Shown: piece by piece, positions 9,592 through 18,446 of the stretch
Position numbering within the stretch: position 1 is the first letter of the stretch
Layout: the number at the start of each line of letters is the position of its first letter
Origin: Vibrio maritimus
GTDB lineage: Bacteria; Pseudomonadota; Gammaproteobacteria; Enterobacterales; Vibrionaceae
Assembly: GCA_003263775.1 (NCBI GenBank)
Contig: JYJJ01000057.1
Coordinates: 310,001 to 374,000 of the forward strand
DNA: 64,000 nt
Direction of reading: 5' to 3'
Made by a program: the position numbers and the translations under genes
The notes under the pieces: model-generated
The model's database searches: none
Told to the model about the DNA's origin: nothing
The model's input: only the letters and a program-made list of their open reading frames with translations

Positions 9592-9610
9592 GCAAACAAT
9601 AATCATTAAG
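9592..9610 (+). promoter_or_regulatory. Fur-box-like site upstream of the siderophore-interacting protein
   Basis: gcaaacaataatcattaag matches the 19-base Fur consensus GATAATGATAATCATTATC at 13 positions, with the right half (AATAATCATTA) nearly perfect. It ends nine bases before the start codon of an iron-acquisition gene, which is the expected place for an iron-responsive operator. Confidence 0.6.
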
Positions 9611-9619
9611 TAGATTCAA

Positions 9620-10390
9620 ATGAAAAAGCCAACTCCTAAAATGGCGTCTGTTAGTCACAAACAGACCCTGTCTCCTAATATGATACGCCTCACATTACAT
9701 AGTGAGGCATTTACACAATTTCCAATGGACAGCCTGGGCGGTTACATCAAGCTGCTTTTTAGCGAGCATGGCGGTACTGATCTTGATGATGAGCCATTTG
9801 ATGCTCGCCCGAAAATGCGTACTTATACTATTCGTCGTCTCGACACATTGCGTGGTGAAATTGATGTTGATTTCGTGACTCATGTTACTGAAGACAAGCT
9901 TTGTGGCTTTGGTGCGCGTTGGGCTATGGCCGCAGAAGTAGGGGATACGATTTCGCTAGTTGGCCCAGGTGCTTTACAAGAAGTTGATGTGGCAAAAGAT
10001 TGGTTCTTCTTTACCGCAGATATGACGGCCTTACCCGCGCTGTCAGTAAAACTCACTATGCTGCCACAAGACGCGAAAGGTTATGCCGTGGTTCAGATAG
10101 AAGATATGGCAGACAAACAAGAGATTTACGTACCTGAAGACATGCAGATTATTTGGACGACAGGTTCGCTATCGAATGAAGCAAAAGCCTTACCATGGCT
10201 TGCTGGCGAACCTTTCGTATGGTGTGCAGCCGAGTTCGATGAAATGAGAGCATTGCGCCAGTATTTTAGAAACGATAAAGCGATCCCGAGAGATGCTATT
10301 TATATTAGTAGTTATTGGAAACGCGGTGTTGCTGAGGACGGCCACAAAGCTATTAAAAAGGAAGACCATGAGAAGTTTGAGTCTCAATAG
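9620..10390 (+). CDS. siderophore-interacting protein (ViuB/SIP-type ferric-siderophore reductase)
   Basis: A 256-residue cytoplasmic flavoprotein of the SIP family, which reduces imported ferric siderophore to release Fe(II). It has the FAD-binding motif RTYTIRRLD (about 73-81), the FAD/phosphate segment GFGARWAMAAEVGD, then a reductase half ending in the family-typical YISSYWKRGVAEDGHK. Length fits the family (~250-280). It stands alone, preceded by a Fur-like box, with no siderophore receptor or synthesis genes nearby. No obvious Shine-Dalgarno site is visible before the ATG. Confidence 0.88.
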   Translation: MKKPTPKMASVSHKQTLSPNMIRLTLHSEAFTQFPMDSLGGYIKLLFSEHGGTDLDDEPFDARPKMRTYTIRRLDTLRGEIDVDFVTHVTEDKLCGFGARWAMAAEVGDTISLVGPGALQEVDVAKDWFFFTADMTALPALSVKLTMLPQDAKGYAVVQIEDMADKQEIYVPEDMQIIWTTGSLSNEAKALPWLAGEPFVWCAAEFDEMRALRQYFRNDKAIPRDAIYISSYWKRGVAEDGHKAIKKEDHEKFESQ

Positions 10391-10735
10391 TACATTGTGA
10401 CTTGCAGCCACTATTCCCAAGATACTTATTCGATTCGATGATGATTCTATTGGGGAGTTGTCATCGTTCTTGATTGTTTCTATAAAATAACCTCGATCTT
10501 GGTGACTATTTTTTACGACTAAGGTCGAGGATTTGACCAAAAATTATCCTACTCAAGTCACACTTTTCTATTCTCTTGTGCTGAATTATTTTTACTAGCA
10601 GATTAAGTGTCTGTTTGTTACACTGCGCGGCATAAAATATAACAACACGATTACATCCCTGTGTCGCTCAATATCTCTTGTACCCTACATACGAGACATA
10701 GCGAGCCTTTAATCCTAGAGAGGCCCCCGGTTACT
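10391..10735 (+). other. intergenic region upstream of GAPDH
   Basis: 345 bases without a supported gene. It holds a long-loop inverted repeat (CCTCGATCTT at 10491-10500 and AAGGTCGAGG at 10521-10530, nine of ten pairs) with a T-run in the loop. An in-frame extension of the GAPDH gene reaches a non-ATG start at 10661, but I prefer the ATG at 10736. Confidence 0.45.
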
Positions 10736-12193
10736 ATGAGTAATAGCAACATCTCGCAAACTGAAATCCACCAAAATCAATGGCAATTAAATCAAACACT
10801 CGCTGAGTCCATTCTGCCGCTACTAGGCAGGCTTTATCGAGAAAAAGGCGTAGAAGTGCTTTTATTTGGCAAAACACTCGTCAACGCAACCACCATCGAT
10901 ATTATTAAAACTCACCGTGTTTCCCGTCATTACAGTTCTACTTCCGTCTCTATTTCTCAAACTGCCCCAATCATTGAACGTCTAATCGAACTTGACCTTT
11001 CTCCTTGTTGTATCGACGTAGGTCAGTTAGCGACGCAATACTGGTCTCTCAACGACAGCCCTCAAAACATCGATGACTTTTTATTGACGGCTTTGAACGA
11101 GAGCATTGAGAGCAATAGCTCACTAGAAGCACGTGATGTTGTGCTGTACGGTTTTGGACGTATTGGCCGTTTGCTTACTCGCATTTTGGTTGAGAAGAGT
11201 GGGTCAGGTTATCCGTTACGTTTGCGCGCTATCGTTGTACGTGGCGGTCGAGACGGTGACCTTCAAAAACGTGCTAGCTTGTTGCGTCGTGACTCGGTTC
11301 ACGGTCAGTTCAATGGCAGCATTTTAGTTGACGAAGACAACAAAGCTCTGATTGTGAATGGCAATTACATCCAAGTTATCTACGCGAATAGCCCGCAGGA
11401 TGTGGATTACACTCAGTTCGGAATTGAGAATGCACTGGTTGTAGACAACACAGGTGTTTGGCGCGATGCAGAAGGCCTTGGTCAGCACGTCGCGTGTAAT
11501 GGTGCAGAGAAAGTACTGCTAACTGCGCCAGGCAAAGGGGATATCAAAAACATCGTCTTTGGTGTCAACCACGAAAGTATCTTGGCTGAAGATACGATTG
11601 TATCTGCAGCGAGCTGCACCACGAATGCCATTACACCGACGCTTAAAGCGGTGAATGATAAATATGGCATCGTGTCTGGTCACATCGAAACGGTGCACTC
11701 TTACACCAATGATCAAAACCTTATCGATAACTATCACAGTGGCGATCGCCGCGGGCGTTCAGCATCACTCAATATGGTTCTGACCTCGACAGGTGCAGCA
11801 AAAGCAGTGGCCAAAGCACTGCCTGAGCTTGCTGGTAAGTTGAGTGGTAACGCTATTCGTGTTCCGACTCCTAACGTTTCAATGGCAGTTGCGAATTTGA
11901 ATCTGGAAAGCAACACGACTAAAGAAGAGCTAAACGCTTACCTTCGTGAAGTGTCGTTAACATCTCCACTTTCAGCTCAGATTGACTATACCGATTCAAC
12001 GGAAGTTGTATCGACTGATCTAGTAGGAGCACGCCATCCGGGTATCGTTGATGGACAAGCAACCATCGCACAAGACAATCGCTGTGTTCTTTATATCTGG
12101 TATGACAATGAGTTTGGTTACAGCTGCCAAGTCGTGCACTGTATGGAACAAATGATGGGCGTGAAGTTTAAAACTTACCCAGCACTAGCATAA
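10736..12193 (+). CDS. glyceraldehyde-3-phosphate dehydrogenase, long form
   Basis: A 485-residue protein: an N-terminal extension of about 130 residues, then a full GAPDH. Visible are the NAD-binding YGFGRIGRLLTR, the catalytic AASCTTNAITP with Cys near residue 294, HSYTNDQNLIDNYH, and the C-terminal WYDNEFGYSCQVV. It oxidises glyceraldehyde-3-phosphate to 1,3-bisphosphoglycerate. The extension (start MSNSNISQTEIHQNQWQLNQ) is helical-looking and absent from ordinary ~330-residue GAPDH; long GAPDHs of this type occur in Vibrio and relatives beside a standard GapA. The ATG at 10736 is chosen over the in-frame upstream start at 10661 because the extra 25 residues look non-coding. Confidence 0.88.
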   Translation: MSNSNISQTEIHQNQWQLNQTLAESILPLLGRLYREKGVEVLLFGKTLVNATTIDIIKTHRVSRHYSSTSVSISQTAPIIERLIELDLSPCCIDVGQLATQYWSLNDSPQNIDDFLLTALNESIESNSSLEARDVVLYGFGRIGRLLTRILVEKSGSGYPLRLRAIVVRGGRDGDLQKRASLLRRDSVHGQFNGSILVDEDNKALIVNGNYIQVIYANSPQDVDYTQFGIENALVVDNTGVWRDAEGLGQHVACNGAEKVLLTAPGKGDIKNIVFGVNHESILAEDTIVSAASCTTNAITPTLKAVNDKYGIVSGHIETVHSYTNDQNLIDNYHSGDRRGRSASLNMVLTSTGAAKAVAKALPELAGKLSGNAIRVPTPNVSMAVANLNLESNTTKEELNAYLREVSLTSPLSAQIDYTDSTEVVSTDLVGARHPGIVDGQATIAQDNRCVLYIWYDNEFGYSCQVVHCMEQMMGVKFKTYPALA

Positions 12194-12268
12194 CAATCCG
12201 TCGTTATTCTCCAGCCGTCAGCATTAATGATTGTTAGCGTCTAGGAAGAGTAAAGAAACGAGATATAA

Positions 12269-12303
12269 AAAGCCGCCTTCAATACTTATTGAAGGCGGCT
12301 TGT
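12269..12303. terminator. bidirectional terminator between GAPDH and amylase genes
   Basis: AAAAGCCGCCTTCAATA and its complement TATTGAAGGCGGCTT form a stem of about 14 pairs between two convergent genes, with A-run on the left side and a T-rich stretch on the right. Confidence 0.85.
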
Positions 12304-12322
12304 CTTTAATGCTTCTTGCTGT

Positions 12323-13914
12323 CTATTGTTCGAGTAATAGGAATCTAGCTTGGAACGGAGCTAGATCGATGTTATAGAAACCAGAAGCCAATGTTACGTT
12401 GTCATTCGTTTGTAAATCATTAAGGCTACCACTGAACGACAGTTTATCTTGAGAAATAGCAATGGTTTGATGCGATGCTGTCGTATTCACGATATATAGA
12501 ATCGATTCATCACTCGATGCTTTTAGATCTGCATAGGCACTCGTTGTTGCGACAACGTTGTTGCGAGTACCTTGTGCTAGCGATGGGTGATGTGCGCGAA
12601 GCGTCATCAGCTCTTTCACGTAGTTCTTAAGATCGGCTTGTTCCGTGGTGAGCGTGACACCAGTGACACCTTCAATCTTGCCACTCATACGAGCTACGTG
12701 GTCGTCACATTTTCCTGCGATAGCACAGTCATTCGTTACTTGATCAGCAAAACCTTCTAACTCATCCCCAATTTCTTCACCGTAATATAGCGTGATAGGG
12801 CCAGTATAAGCACCCAAGAATGAGATGGCGGCTTTATGCCTTTGCCAATATCCAGCATCTTCTGGTTCAGCAAGGTTTCCTCGTTGAATAAGATCGCCCA
12901 GCGCACTAAGTCGTGGTTGCCAAGCATCAGATTAGGTTTGGCGTGGGCCGGGTAGGCATCATGAGTTCGCATGCCTTCAGCGAGCGTCAAACCGCCTTGA
13001 GTAGAAGCATAGCCTGACTCCTCAACAGCAAAAGTTTGTACTAAGCGATAGCGCATCGGGAAATCAAATGCCGAGCACAGCGCGGGGTTTTCTGTGCTTC
13101 CGTAGCCATCACGAGCAATATCACTCTCGCCACGCCAAATCTCTGCCACCATGTAGCCAAGTGGATTAACGAGTTCTCCATCTTCATTGGTATAGGTGAC
13201 TTGCTGCGACGCATCATCAACTGCTGTGCGGATTTCCGCCCATGCGTCCGTTGGAACTTGGTAAGCTTGGTCGAGTCGCCAACCGTCAATTTTTAGCTCT
13301 TTCACCCAGTATTCAGCCACTTCTTTGAAGAAAGGAAGACTTTCTGGGTAACTGACAGGATTACTTGCTCCGACGGGCTTGTTACCCGTCGGCGAAGCCA
13401 CAACGTTGTCTTTATGATGACCGAACACACCATCAAAGAAGACGTATAGACCACGTTTGTGTGCCTCTTCGACTAACTTTCTAGCATCGTCCATGGTGCC
13501 AAAACGTGGATCAATCGCAAAGTAGTCTGTAGCGAAGTAGCCAGTCGCATCCAGCCTATTTGCCCAATGATCTTGTCCGTCAATGGGGACGGAATTGAAT
13601 ATCGGTGTTAGCCATACCGCATTCATGCCAAGGTCTTGAATATAGTCAAGAGAGTCAATAATGCCTTGGATATCACCCATGTGGTGACTGGTACCATAAC
13701 CAGTGCCATGGCCGATGGAAGGATTGCCATTGACAAAGCTTTCAACCATCACTTGATAGATTCGCAAGTCATCGGCGTGCGCACTGCTATGAGCGCTGCA
13801 CGCATAACTAGTCGTGGTGCCACCTTTGTCTGTTGGCGAGGTAGAATCGCCAGAGCAGCCCCATAGAAGGGTTGCGCCAACGGAAAGAGAGATAAGGGAT
13901 TTAACCAGTTTCAC
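12323..13914 (-). CDS. GH13 alpha-amylase family lipoprotein (frameshifted)
   Basis: About 530 residues. The N-terminus has a lipoprotein signal (TLLWGCSGD, Cys ~20). The catalytic barrel shows the GH13 regions in order: GMNAVWLTPIFNS, DGVFGHH, GWRLDQAYQV (nucleophile Asp), AEIWRGE (acid/base Glu) and MLGNHDLVR (transition-state Asp). A beta-sandwich-like C-terminal domain follows. It should cleave alpha-glucans at the cell surface or in the periplasm. The break is at C12832 (plus strand GGCTTTA to GGCCTTTA), restoring KGIKAAISFLGAYTGPI. The start is GTG with AAGGAC upstream. The nearest regulator is a LysR gene transcribed in the same direction upstream, but the link is only positional. Confidence 0.88.
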
Positions 13915-14039
13915 ACGATGTCCTTATTATAGTTTTGTAGCTCAGTAGGGCATCTTTGATTATTTACCAAGCGAGCACTTGGCAAATCATCCGTGTAATG
14001 AATATGTTAGGGAGGAGTAAAAAGGCTGAGAGATCGCAA

Positions 14040-14074
14040 TCACGCTTGGTGCAACTGCGATGCACCCAGCGTGA
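14040..14074 (-). terminator. inverted repeat downstream of the LysR gene
   Basis: Fourteen-base arms (TCACGCTTGGTGCA and TGCACCCAGCGTGA, one G-T pair) with a seven-base loop lie 30 bases after the LysR stop on the minus strand and before the amylase gene. There is no clear T-run, so it may be a weak terminator or an operator. Confidence 0.45.
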
Positions 14075-14103
14075 AGATTAAACTTGTTATAGATGAAGAC
14101 GGT

Positions 14104-14991
14104 TTAGTTGGCGAGTGCCGCGACAAAAGTACTCTGTTGATCGATAACGGTTTTTAATTGGCTGCGGATCCATTGATTGTAGAGTCCAAAGTCTGTGTGG
14201 GTTGACCAAAAAAGTGAAGCTGTAACTTTTTTGCCAAAGAACTCTAAGTTGTCGGTCATAATCGCGAGTTCTTTTGTGGTGAGTGAAGGCTCCACAATAT
14301 GTTCAGGCAAAAACGCGATACCTTTTTGGGCTTTACATAATTCGACAATGGTGGACAGATCATCCAACCGCCATATCTGATGTGTTGCCAAATCAGATAG
14401 GTTAAGCAGTTCATCAAAACCATCCATCAACAGAACGCGAGGTAGACTAGGTTTGTGTTCCAATAGTGATGTATGTCCCACCCACCAACAATTGACGTTG
14501 AATAACTCATCCATATTAAAGTCGTTATCGGTTTTGTGGTATGGATTGCCTAGCGCTAGGTCTATTTTTCCTTGGCTAATATAGTTACTCAGGACAAAGC
14601 TCGGTTTAGTGACGACTTCGAGGTCGATTTCAGGAAACGCTTCCGAAAATTGAAATAGGGTTTGCTTCACATTGCTGTTATAAACCAAAGGATCAATGCC
14701 AACTCGAAAAACGATCTGTTCCGAGTGGCTCATTTTACTCACTGCTGTAAGCAAATCTCGATATTTACTGACCACCGGAGTAGAAAGGTGAAATAAACGT
14801 TTGCCCTTGTCAGTTAACGTCACTTTAGCGTTTTGTCTGATAAAAAGGTTAAACCCTAAATCAGACTCTAAATTTTGAATTGCGGTGCTTACCGTGGATT
14901 GAGATTTACCCAGCTTACGCGCAGCTGAACTAAAAGACCCCGCCTCAACCACTGCAACAAACGAAGCAATGTTATCGAATTGCAGCTTCAT
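14104..14991 (-). CDS. LysR family transcriptional regulator
   Basis: A 295-residue LysR-type regulator. The N-terminal winged helix-turn-helix is clear: FDNIASFVAVVEAGSFSSAA, then KLGKSQSTVSTAIQNLESDL and LFIRQNAKVTLTDKGKRL. The co-inducer domain follows (FRVGIDPLVYNSNV onward). The inducer and targets cannot be read. It is divergent from Tad locus 1 across a 483-base gap and is upstream of the amylase gene on the same strand, so either could be a target. The ribosome-binding site is weak. Confidence 0.88.
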   Translation of the reverse strand: MKLQFDNIASFVAVVEAGSFSSAARKLGKSQSTVSTAIQNLESDLGFNLFIRQNAKVTLTDKGKRLFHLSTPVVSKYRDLLTAVSKMSHSEQIVFRVGIDPLVYNSNVKQTLFQFSEAFPEIDLEVVTKPSFVLSNYISQGKIDLALGNPYHKTDNDFNMDELFNVNCWWVGHTSLLEHKPSLPRVLLMDGFDELLNLSDLATHQIWRLDDLSTIVELCKAQKGIAFLPEHIVEPSLTTKELAIMTDNLEFFGKKVTASLFWSTHTDFGLYNQWIRSQLKTVIDQQSTFVAALAN

Positions 14992-15224
14992 AGATTGACT
15001 AACCTTTATGCCGTTTGACTATTTATAGTTATATAACTTATGTTTTTTGCATACATTAGCTGGCTCTTAAGTCATTTACAATAGCGATACCTAAAGAGTG
15101 TTAGTTTGGCATTGATAAACCATAAATCAATGCAATGAATTTTGCTTTACAGGGTATTTCGTGCGCTCAACCATTCGGAATTGGAATAACGCTCCGTAAT
15201 CTGTGCAATAAGTCGAACTGAAAG

Positions 15225-15240
15225 TGTGATCTGTGCCACA
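15225..15240 (+). promoter_or_regulatory. CRP-like binding site upstream of flp1
   Basis: TGTGA-TCTGTG-CCACA fits the CRP consensus TGTGA-N6-TCACA at nine of ten core positions. It lies about 235 bases before the flp start codon, so it would suit activation if the transcript starts well upstream of flp. Confidence 0.5.
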
Positions 15241-15374
15241 TAAGTTGCATCGCTGTACGAGTGAAAACTGTCCATTTCACAAGTTAATGTTGAAAAAGTA
15301 AACACTTATAGCAACGGCCACGACACTAGGGTTGGCGCATTGTTAGAGTTGTAAACAAGGGGTTTCTTTGAACA

Positions 15375-15408
15375 GGCTATCGATAAAATCGATAGCAGCC
15401 ATTTTTTT
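15375..15408 (+). terminator. hairpin with T-run in the flp1 upstream region
   Basis: GCTATCGAT aaa ATCGATAGC is a perfect nine-base stem followed six bases later by seven T. It sits about 70 bases before flp1. It could be an attenuator in the leader of the pilin transcript or the terminator of a short unrecognised transcript. Confidence 0.45.
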
Positions 15409-15474
15409 GATATTTTGAGCATAATTTAGAATATAGCGTGCTTATTGTTGAATAACGTTCAAAGGAATAAAAAT

Positions 15475-15696
15475 ATGATGACTAAGCTTTATGTAAACGC
15501 AGTGACGCTTCTAAACGAATTTAAGCGTGATGAGCGCGGTGTTACAGCAATTGAATATGGTTTGATTGGTGTGGCGATGGCGGTTGCTTTGGCTGCTGTT
15601 CTTGGAACTGGTGAAGGTGAGTTTCTGAAAGAGCTAACAGATGCATTTGATGGAATTGCAAATGCGTTGAAAGGTGCAACACCAGCATCAAGCTAA
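15475..15696 (+). CDS. flp: Flp-type pilin (Tad locus 1)
   Basis: A 73-residue prepilin, the major subunit of a type IVb Flp pilus. It has a hydrophilic leader, the processing site RDERG|VTAIEYGL (Gly at -1, Glu at +5, Tyr at +6, as in Flp pilins), and a hydrophobic helix IGVAMAVALAAVLG. The start chosen is the ATG at 15475 behind AAAGGA; a second ATG follows at once. A hairpin separates it from the prepilin peptidase gene. Confidence 0.9.
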   Translation: MMTKLYVNAVTLLNEFKRDERGVTAIEYGLIGVAMAVALAAVLGTGEGEFLKELTDAFDGIANALKGATPASS

Positions 15697-15717
15697 TAGT
15701 CTTTCTATGCAAAATAG

Positions 15718-15752
15718 TAGCGTTAGCTATCTTCATATTAGCTAGCGCTATT
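15718..15752 (+). terminator. hairpin after flp1
   Basis: TAGCGTTAGCTA and TAGCTAGCGCTA pair (one G-T) around a short loop, 20 bases after the pilin stop. A short A/T stretch follows. It is likely to limit read-through or stabilise the pilin mRNA 3' end. Confidence 0.55.
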
Positions 15753-15787
15753 ATGCTGTCATTTGATTGCAAATAATATAATCATAA

Positions 15788-16228
15788 ATGCTCTATATAA
15801 TTACGCTTGCTTGCGTCTGTATTTATATCTCTATCCTCGATGCTCGCTTTCGACGCATTACAAACATGAGTGTCTTGGCCTTATTGGCTTTGCAATGTTC
15901 GTTGCTGATAAAAAGTGAGATTTATTTAACATCCGCTTTAGTTGTCCTAGTTGTTGGGTTCGTTTTATTTTGGCAACGCTGGATAGCCGCTGGTGATATC
16001 AAGCTTGCAAGTGTATTGGCTTTGGCACTGCCTCTGAGCCAATTACCAGTGGCAGCTATACTAACTGGCTTTGCTGGAGGTGTAGTTTCATTGTGCTACC
16101 TCATGCTCAACCATTGGTTTCCAAATAGAAAAAAACGTCAAGTTGGCATCCCGTACGGCGTTGCCATTAGTTTGGGTTTTTGCTTAGTGATTGTGGTGTA
16201 TCAAGTGCCACAGCTTTTAAAAGCTTAA
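15788..16228 (+). CDS. tadV: prepilin peptidase TadV/CpaA (Tad locus 1)
   Basis: A 146-residue integral membrane aspartyl protease (A24 family) that cleaves the Flp and TadE/F leaders. The two catalytic Asp are visible in ISILDARFRRITN (about residue 18) and IAAGDIKLASVLALAL (about residue 71, the GD-x-K signature). About four transmembrane helices. Short for A24 enzymes because Tad peptidases lack the N-methylase domain. It follows the flp hairpin in the same orientation. Confidence 0.88.
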   Translation: MLYIITLACVCIYISILDARFRRITNMSVLALLALQCSLLIKSEIYLTSALVVLVVGFVLFWQRWIAAGDIKLASVLALALPLSQLPVAAILTGFAGGVVSLCYLMLNHWFPNRKKRQVGIPYGVAISLGFCLVIVVYQVPQLLKA

Positions 16229-16259
16229 CCATATTAGAACCACCTCGGGGGAAACGAAC

Positions 16260-17079
16260 ATGCGGTCTCGGTTAGTGCTGCTGATTGCGGTATTGGCGTT
16301 AGTAGTAGGGGCTTTTGGGCTTCGTGACATGCTAAGTCAGAAATCTACACCACAAGCAGAAGCAGTGGTTGCCCCAGTGCAACCTATTGAAGAGCACGTC
16401 TCTGTGTGGCGAGTCAGCTCTGATATTGCCAAAGGCACGCCTATTCAAACTGAGCAGGTGGTAAAAGTACAACTGCCTATGAGTCAGGCGCTTGCGCACG
16501 GCGTCAAACAAGACACTCATATAGATTTTTCACCTTCGACCCTAACTAATCGTGCATTAGAGATAGGCACTATCGTGCTCCCAGAATATCAGGTAAAGGC
16601 AGGGCAACCCGGTTACATCGACTTACTTGTTACTGAAGGTATGACGCCATACCCGCTGCAAGTCAGTGATAAAAATCTCATCAACGATTATATCCGCCCG
16701 GTACCTATATCGATATTTTGACAGTGAGCTCACCGATTAACAATTTAGCGGCCAACACAGACAAGCAAGAAGCTTTAAAGGTGTTAACGCCAATATGTTT
16801 TTAAAGCAGGTCAAGGTACTCAATATCGACAACGATGACGATAATTCAGTGACTGCAAGAGCACCAACAAAAGAACTTGGTTTCACGACCGTGGTGATTG
16901 AAGTTAAACCCGATGATTTACCTAGGTTAGCACTTGCACAACGAACCATGCACATTGAAATCTACCGCAGTCAAACCTATCGCCAGTCGACCTATGTCGA
17001 GGTTCGAAACATTATGGATAATTACGTGGGAATTGAAGAGTTTCGAGGCAAAACTTCAATGTCAGGAGAGGCGCTGTAA
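16260..17079 (+). CDS. rcpC: pilus assembly protein RcpC/CpaB (Tad locus 1; two frameshifts)
   Basis: About 273 residues after repair. It has an N-terminal membrane anchor (LVLLIAVLALVVGAFGLRDM) and a SAF-like domain (VWRVSSDIAKGTPIQTEQVV), followed by the RcpC/CpaB C-terminal domain. It is a periplasmic partner of the RcpA secretin channel. Two losses split it: one G at 16700-16701 (CCCGG to CCCGGG, giving YIRPGTYIDILTVSS) and one T at 16774-16776 (giving QEAFKGVNANMFLKQ). Its stop overlaps the rcpA start. Confidence 0.82.
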
Positions 17080-18446
17080 TGAAGTTTTACCAGACTAAAA
17101 AATGGATCGCGCAGTGGTGTCTAAGCTCACTTATGGTCTTACTTGCGACACCTTTTGCGAGTGCAGCGGAGCGTTACATTACTCTTGGTGAAGGTGAGCA
17201 CATTAAGCTGGATTCGCCAGTGGGCAAGGTGTTTATCAGTGATCCGACCGTTGCCGACTATAAGGTGATTAGTGACGACACCTTGGTGGTGTTTGCTAGT
17301 AAAGTCGGTCAATCGCGGCTAATTGTTTATGGCACAACAGATGAGGTACTGATTTCCGATCGCATCATTGTCGATCTCAATTTATCGGAAGTACGTCGCC
17401 AACTTAAGTTTCATTTCCCAAATGCCAATGTAAAAGTCGAGTCTATAGGCTCACAAGTCGCTGTAAGTGGTGTGGTGGAGTCAGAACAGGAGCGCGATGA
17501 TATCTATCGCATGGTCGCGACGCTACTTGGCCGAGAAAAGACAGAGCGTTGGGACGAAGCGCAAAAATTGACGTTTAAAACAACGGGTGGCGACCTTGAA
17601 GAGCCTGAGAGCATGATCTTCGCGCGAAACATGACCTGGGAAGGCATCATCGAGCGCATTGAAGTAGCGACCGTACAGCAAGTGAATGTGAAAATTTCAG
17701 TCGCTCAAGTCACAGAGTCGTTCTCGCAAACCGTCGGTGTGGACTGGGGGTCAGTCGGGAGTAGTGTTGGTGAGTTCGTATTCAACCAATTTGAAGCAGC
17801 TGATATTGGCACTTTGATTACCGCGCTAGGAAACGACGATATTGCGCAGATATTAGCAGAGCCAAACCTAACAGTATTGTCAGGTGAATCGGCCAGTTTT
17901 CTGGTTGGTGGTGAAGTGCCTGTAGTCGTTTCAAGTAACAGTAGTATTAACATAACGTTCAAAGAGTTTGGTATTCGCCTCGATTTGACGGCAAAAGTGC
18001 TCAATCAAAACAAGATCCGCATGCAGCTATTTCCAGAAGTATCTGAAGTGGAGAAGTATGTAAAAGCGGCAGGCATTGAAGTACCGCAGCTTACCTCTAG
18101 GCGAGCAATGACCACAGTTGAACTTGCCGACGGTGACAGTTTTATCTTAGGCGGCCTTATGAGCAGCGCAGATTTTGAAAAGATGCAAAAGATCCCATTG
18201 GTTGGAGATATCCCTGTCCTGGGCGCCGCGTTTCGTAAATCCGTGACCGAAAGACGACGTACCGAGCTTATCATCGTAGCAACGGTCAACCTTGTTGAGC
18301 CAATGCGTTCGACCGATGTACAACTGCCTTATATCCGTAAAACGTCGACGCTGATGCGCTGGTTAAATCTCGCGGATACAGAAGGTTACATGCAACCTTC
18401 GAACGCGACAATTCGACTGGTCGAGCAGGGAGGGTTTATCCAATGA
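17079..18446 (+). CDS. rcpA: secretin RcpA/CpaC (Tad locus 1)
   Basis: A 455-residue outer-membrane secretin for Flp pilus exit. Signal peptide to about residue 29 (LLATPFASA|AERY). An N-terminal pilus-formation/BON-like region covers ~30-150 (e.g. VGQSRLIVYGTTDE, AVSGVVESEQERDD). The secretin domain covers ~190-400, with LAEPNLTVLSGESASFLVGG and a C-terminal VGDIPVLGAAFRKS block, both standard for type II/III secretin domains. It overlaps rcpC upstream and the next lipoprotein gene by four bases downstream. Confidence 0.92.
   Translation: MKFYQTKKWIAQWCLSSLMVLLATPFASAAERYITLGEGEHIKLDSPVGKVFISDPTVADYKVISDDTLVVFASKVGQSRLIVYGTTDEVLISDRIIVDLNLSEVRRQLKFHFPNANVKVESIGSQVAVSGVVESEQERDDIYRMVATLLGREKTERWDEAQKLTFKTTGGDLEEPESMIFARNMTWEGIIERIEVATVQQVNVKISVAQVTESFSQTVGVDWGSVGSSVGEFVFNQFEAADIGTLITALGNDDIAQILAEPNLTVLSGESASFLVGGEVPVVVSSNSSINITFKEFGIRLDLTAKVLNQNKIRMQLFPEVSEVEKYVKAAGIEVPQLTSRRAMTTVELADGDSFILGGLMSSADFEKMQKIPLVGDIPVLGAAFRKSVTERRRTELIIVATVNLVEPMRSTDVQLPYIRKTSTLMRWLNLADTEGYMQPSNATIRLVEQGGFIQ

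Larger units (their letters stand above)
14992..15474 (+). other. intergenic region between the LysR gene and Tad locus 1
   Basis: 483 bases with no supported gene. It contains a CRP-like palindrome (15225-15240) and a perfect hairpin followed by T (15375-15408), each listed separately. The tad1 promoter must lie here; I cannot place a confident -35/-10 pair. Confidence 0.5.

Noticed and set aside
9399..9599. 66-residue minus-strand ORF in the gap before the siderophore reductase
   Set aside because: No ribosome-binding site, no recognisable domain, and it crosses the likely promoter and part of the Fur-like box.
10661..10735. 25-residue N-terminal extension of the GAPDH
   Set aside because: It starts with a non-ATG codon without a ribosome-binding site and its residues look non-coding; the ATG at 10736 gives the length expected of the long Vibrio form.
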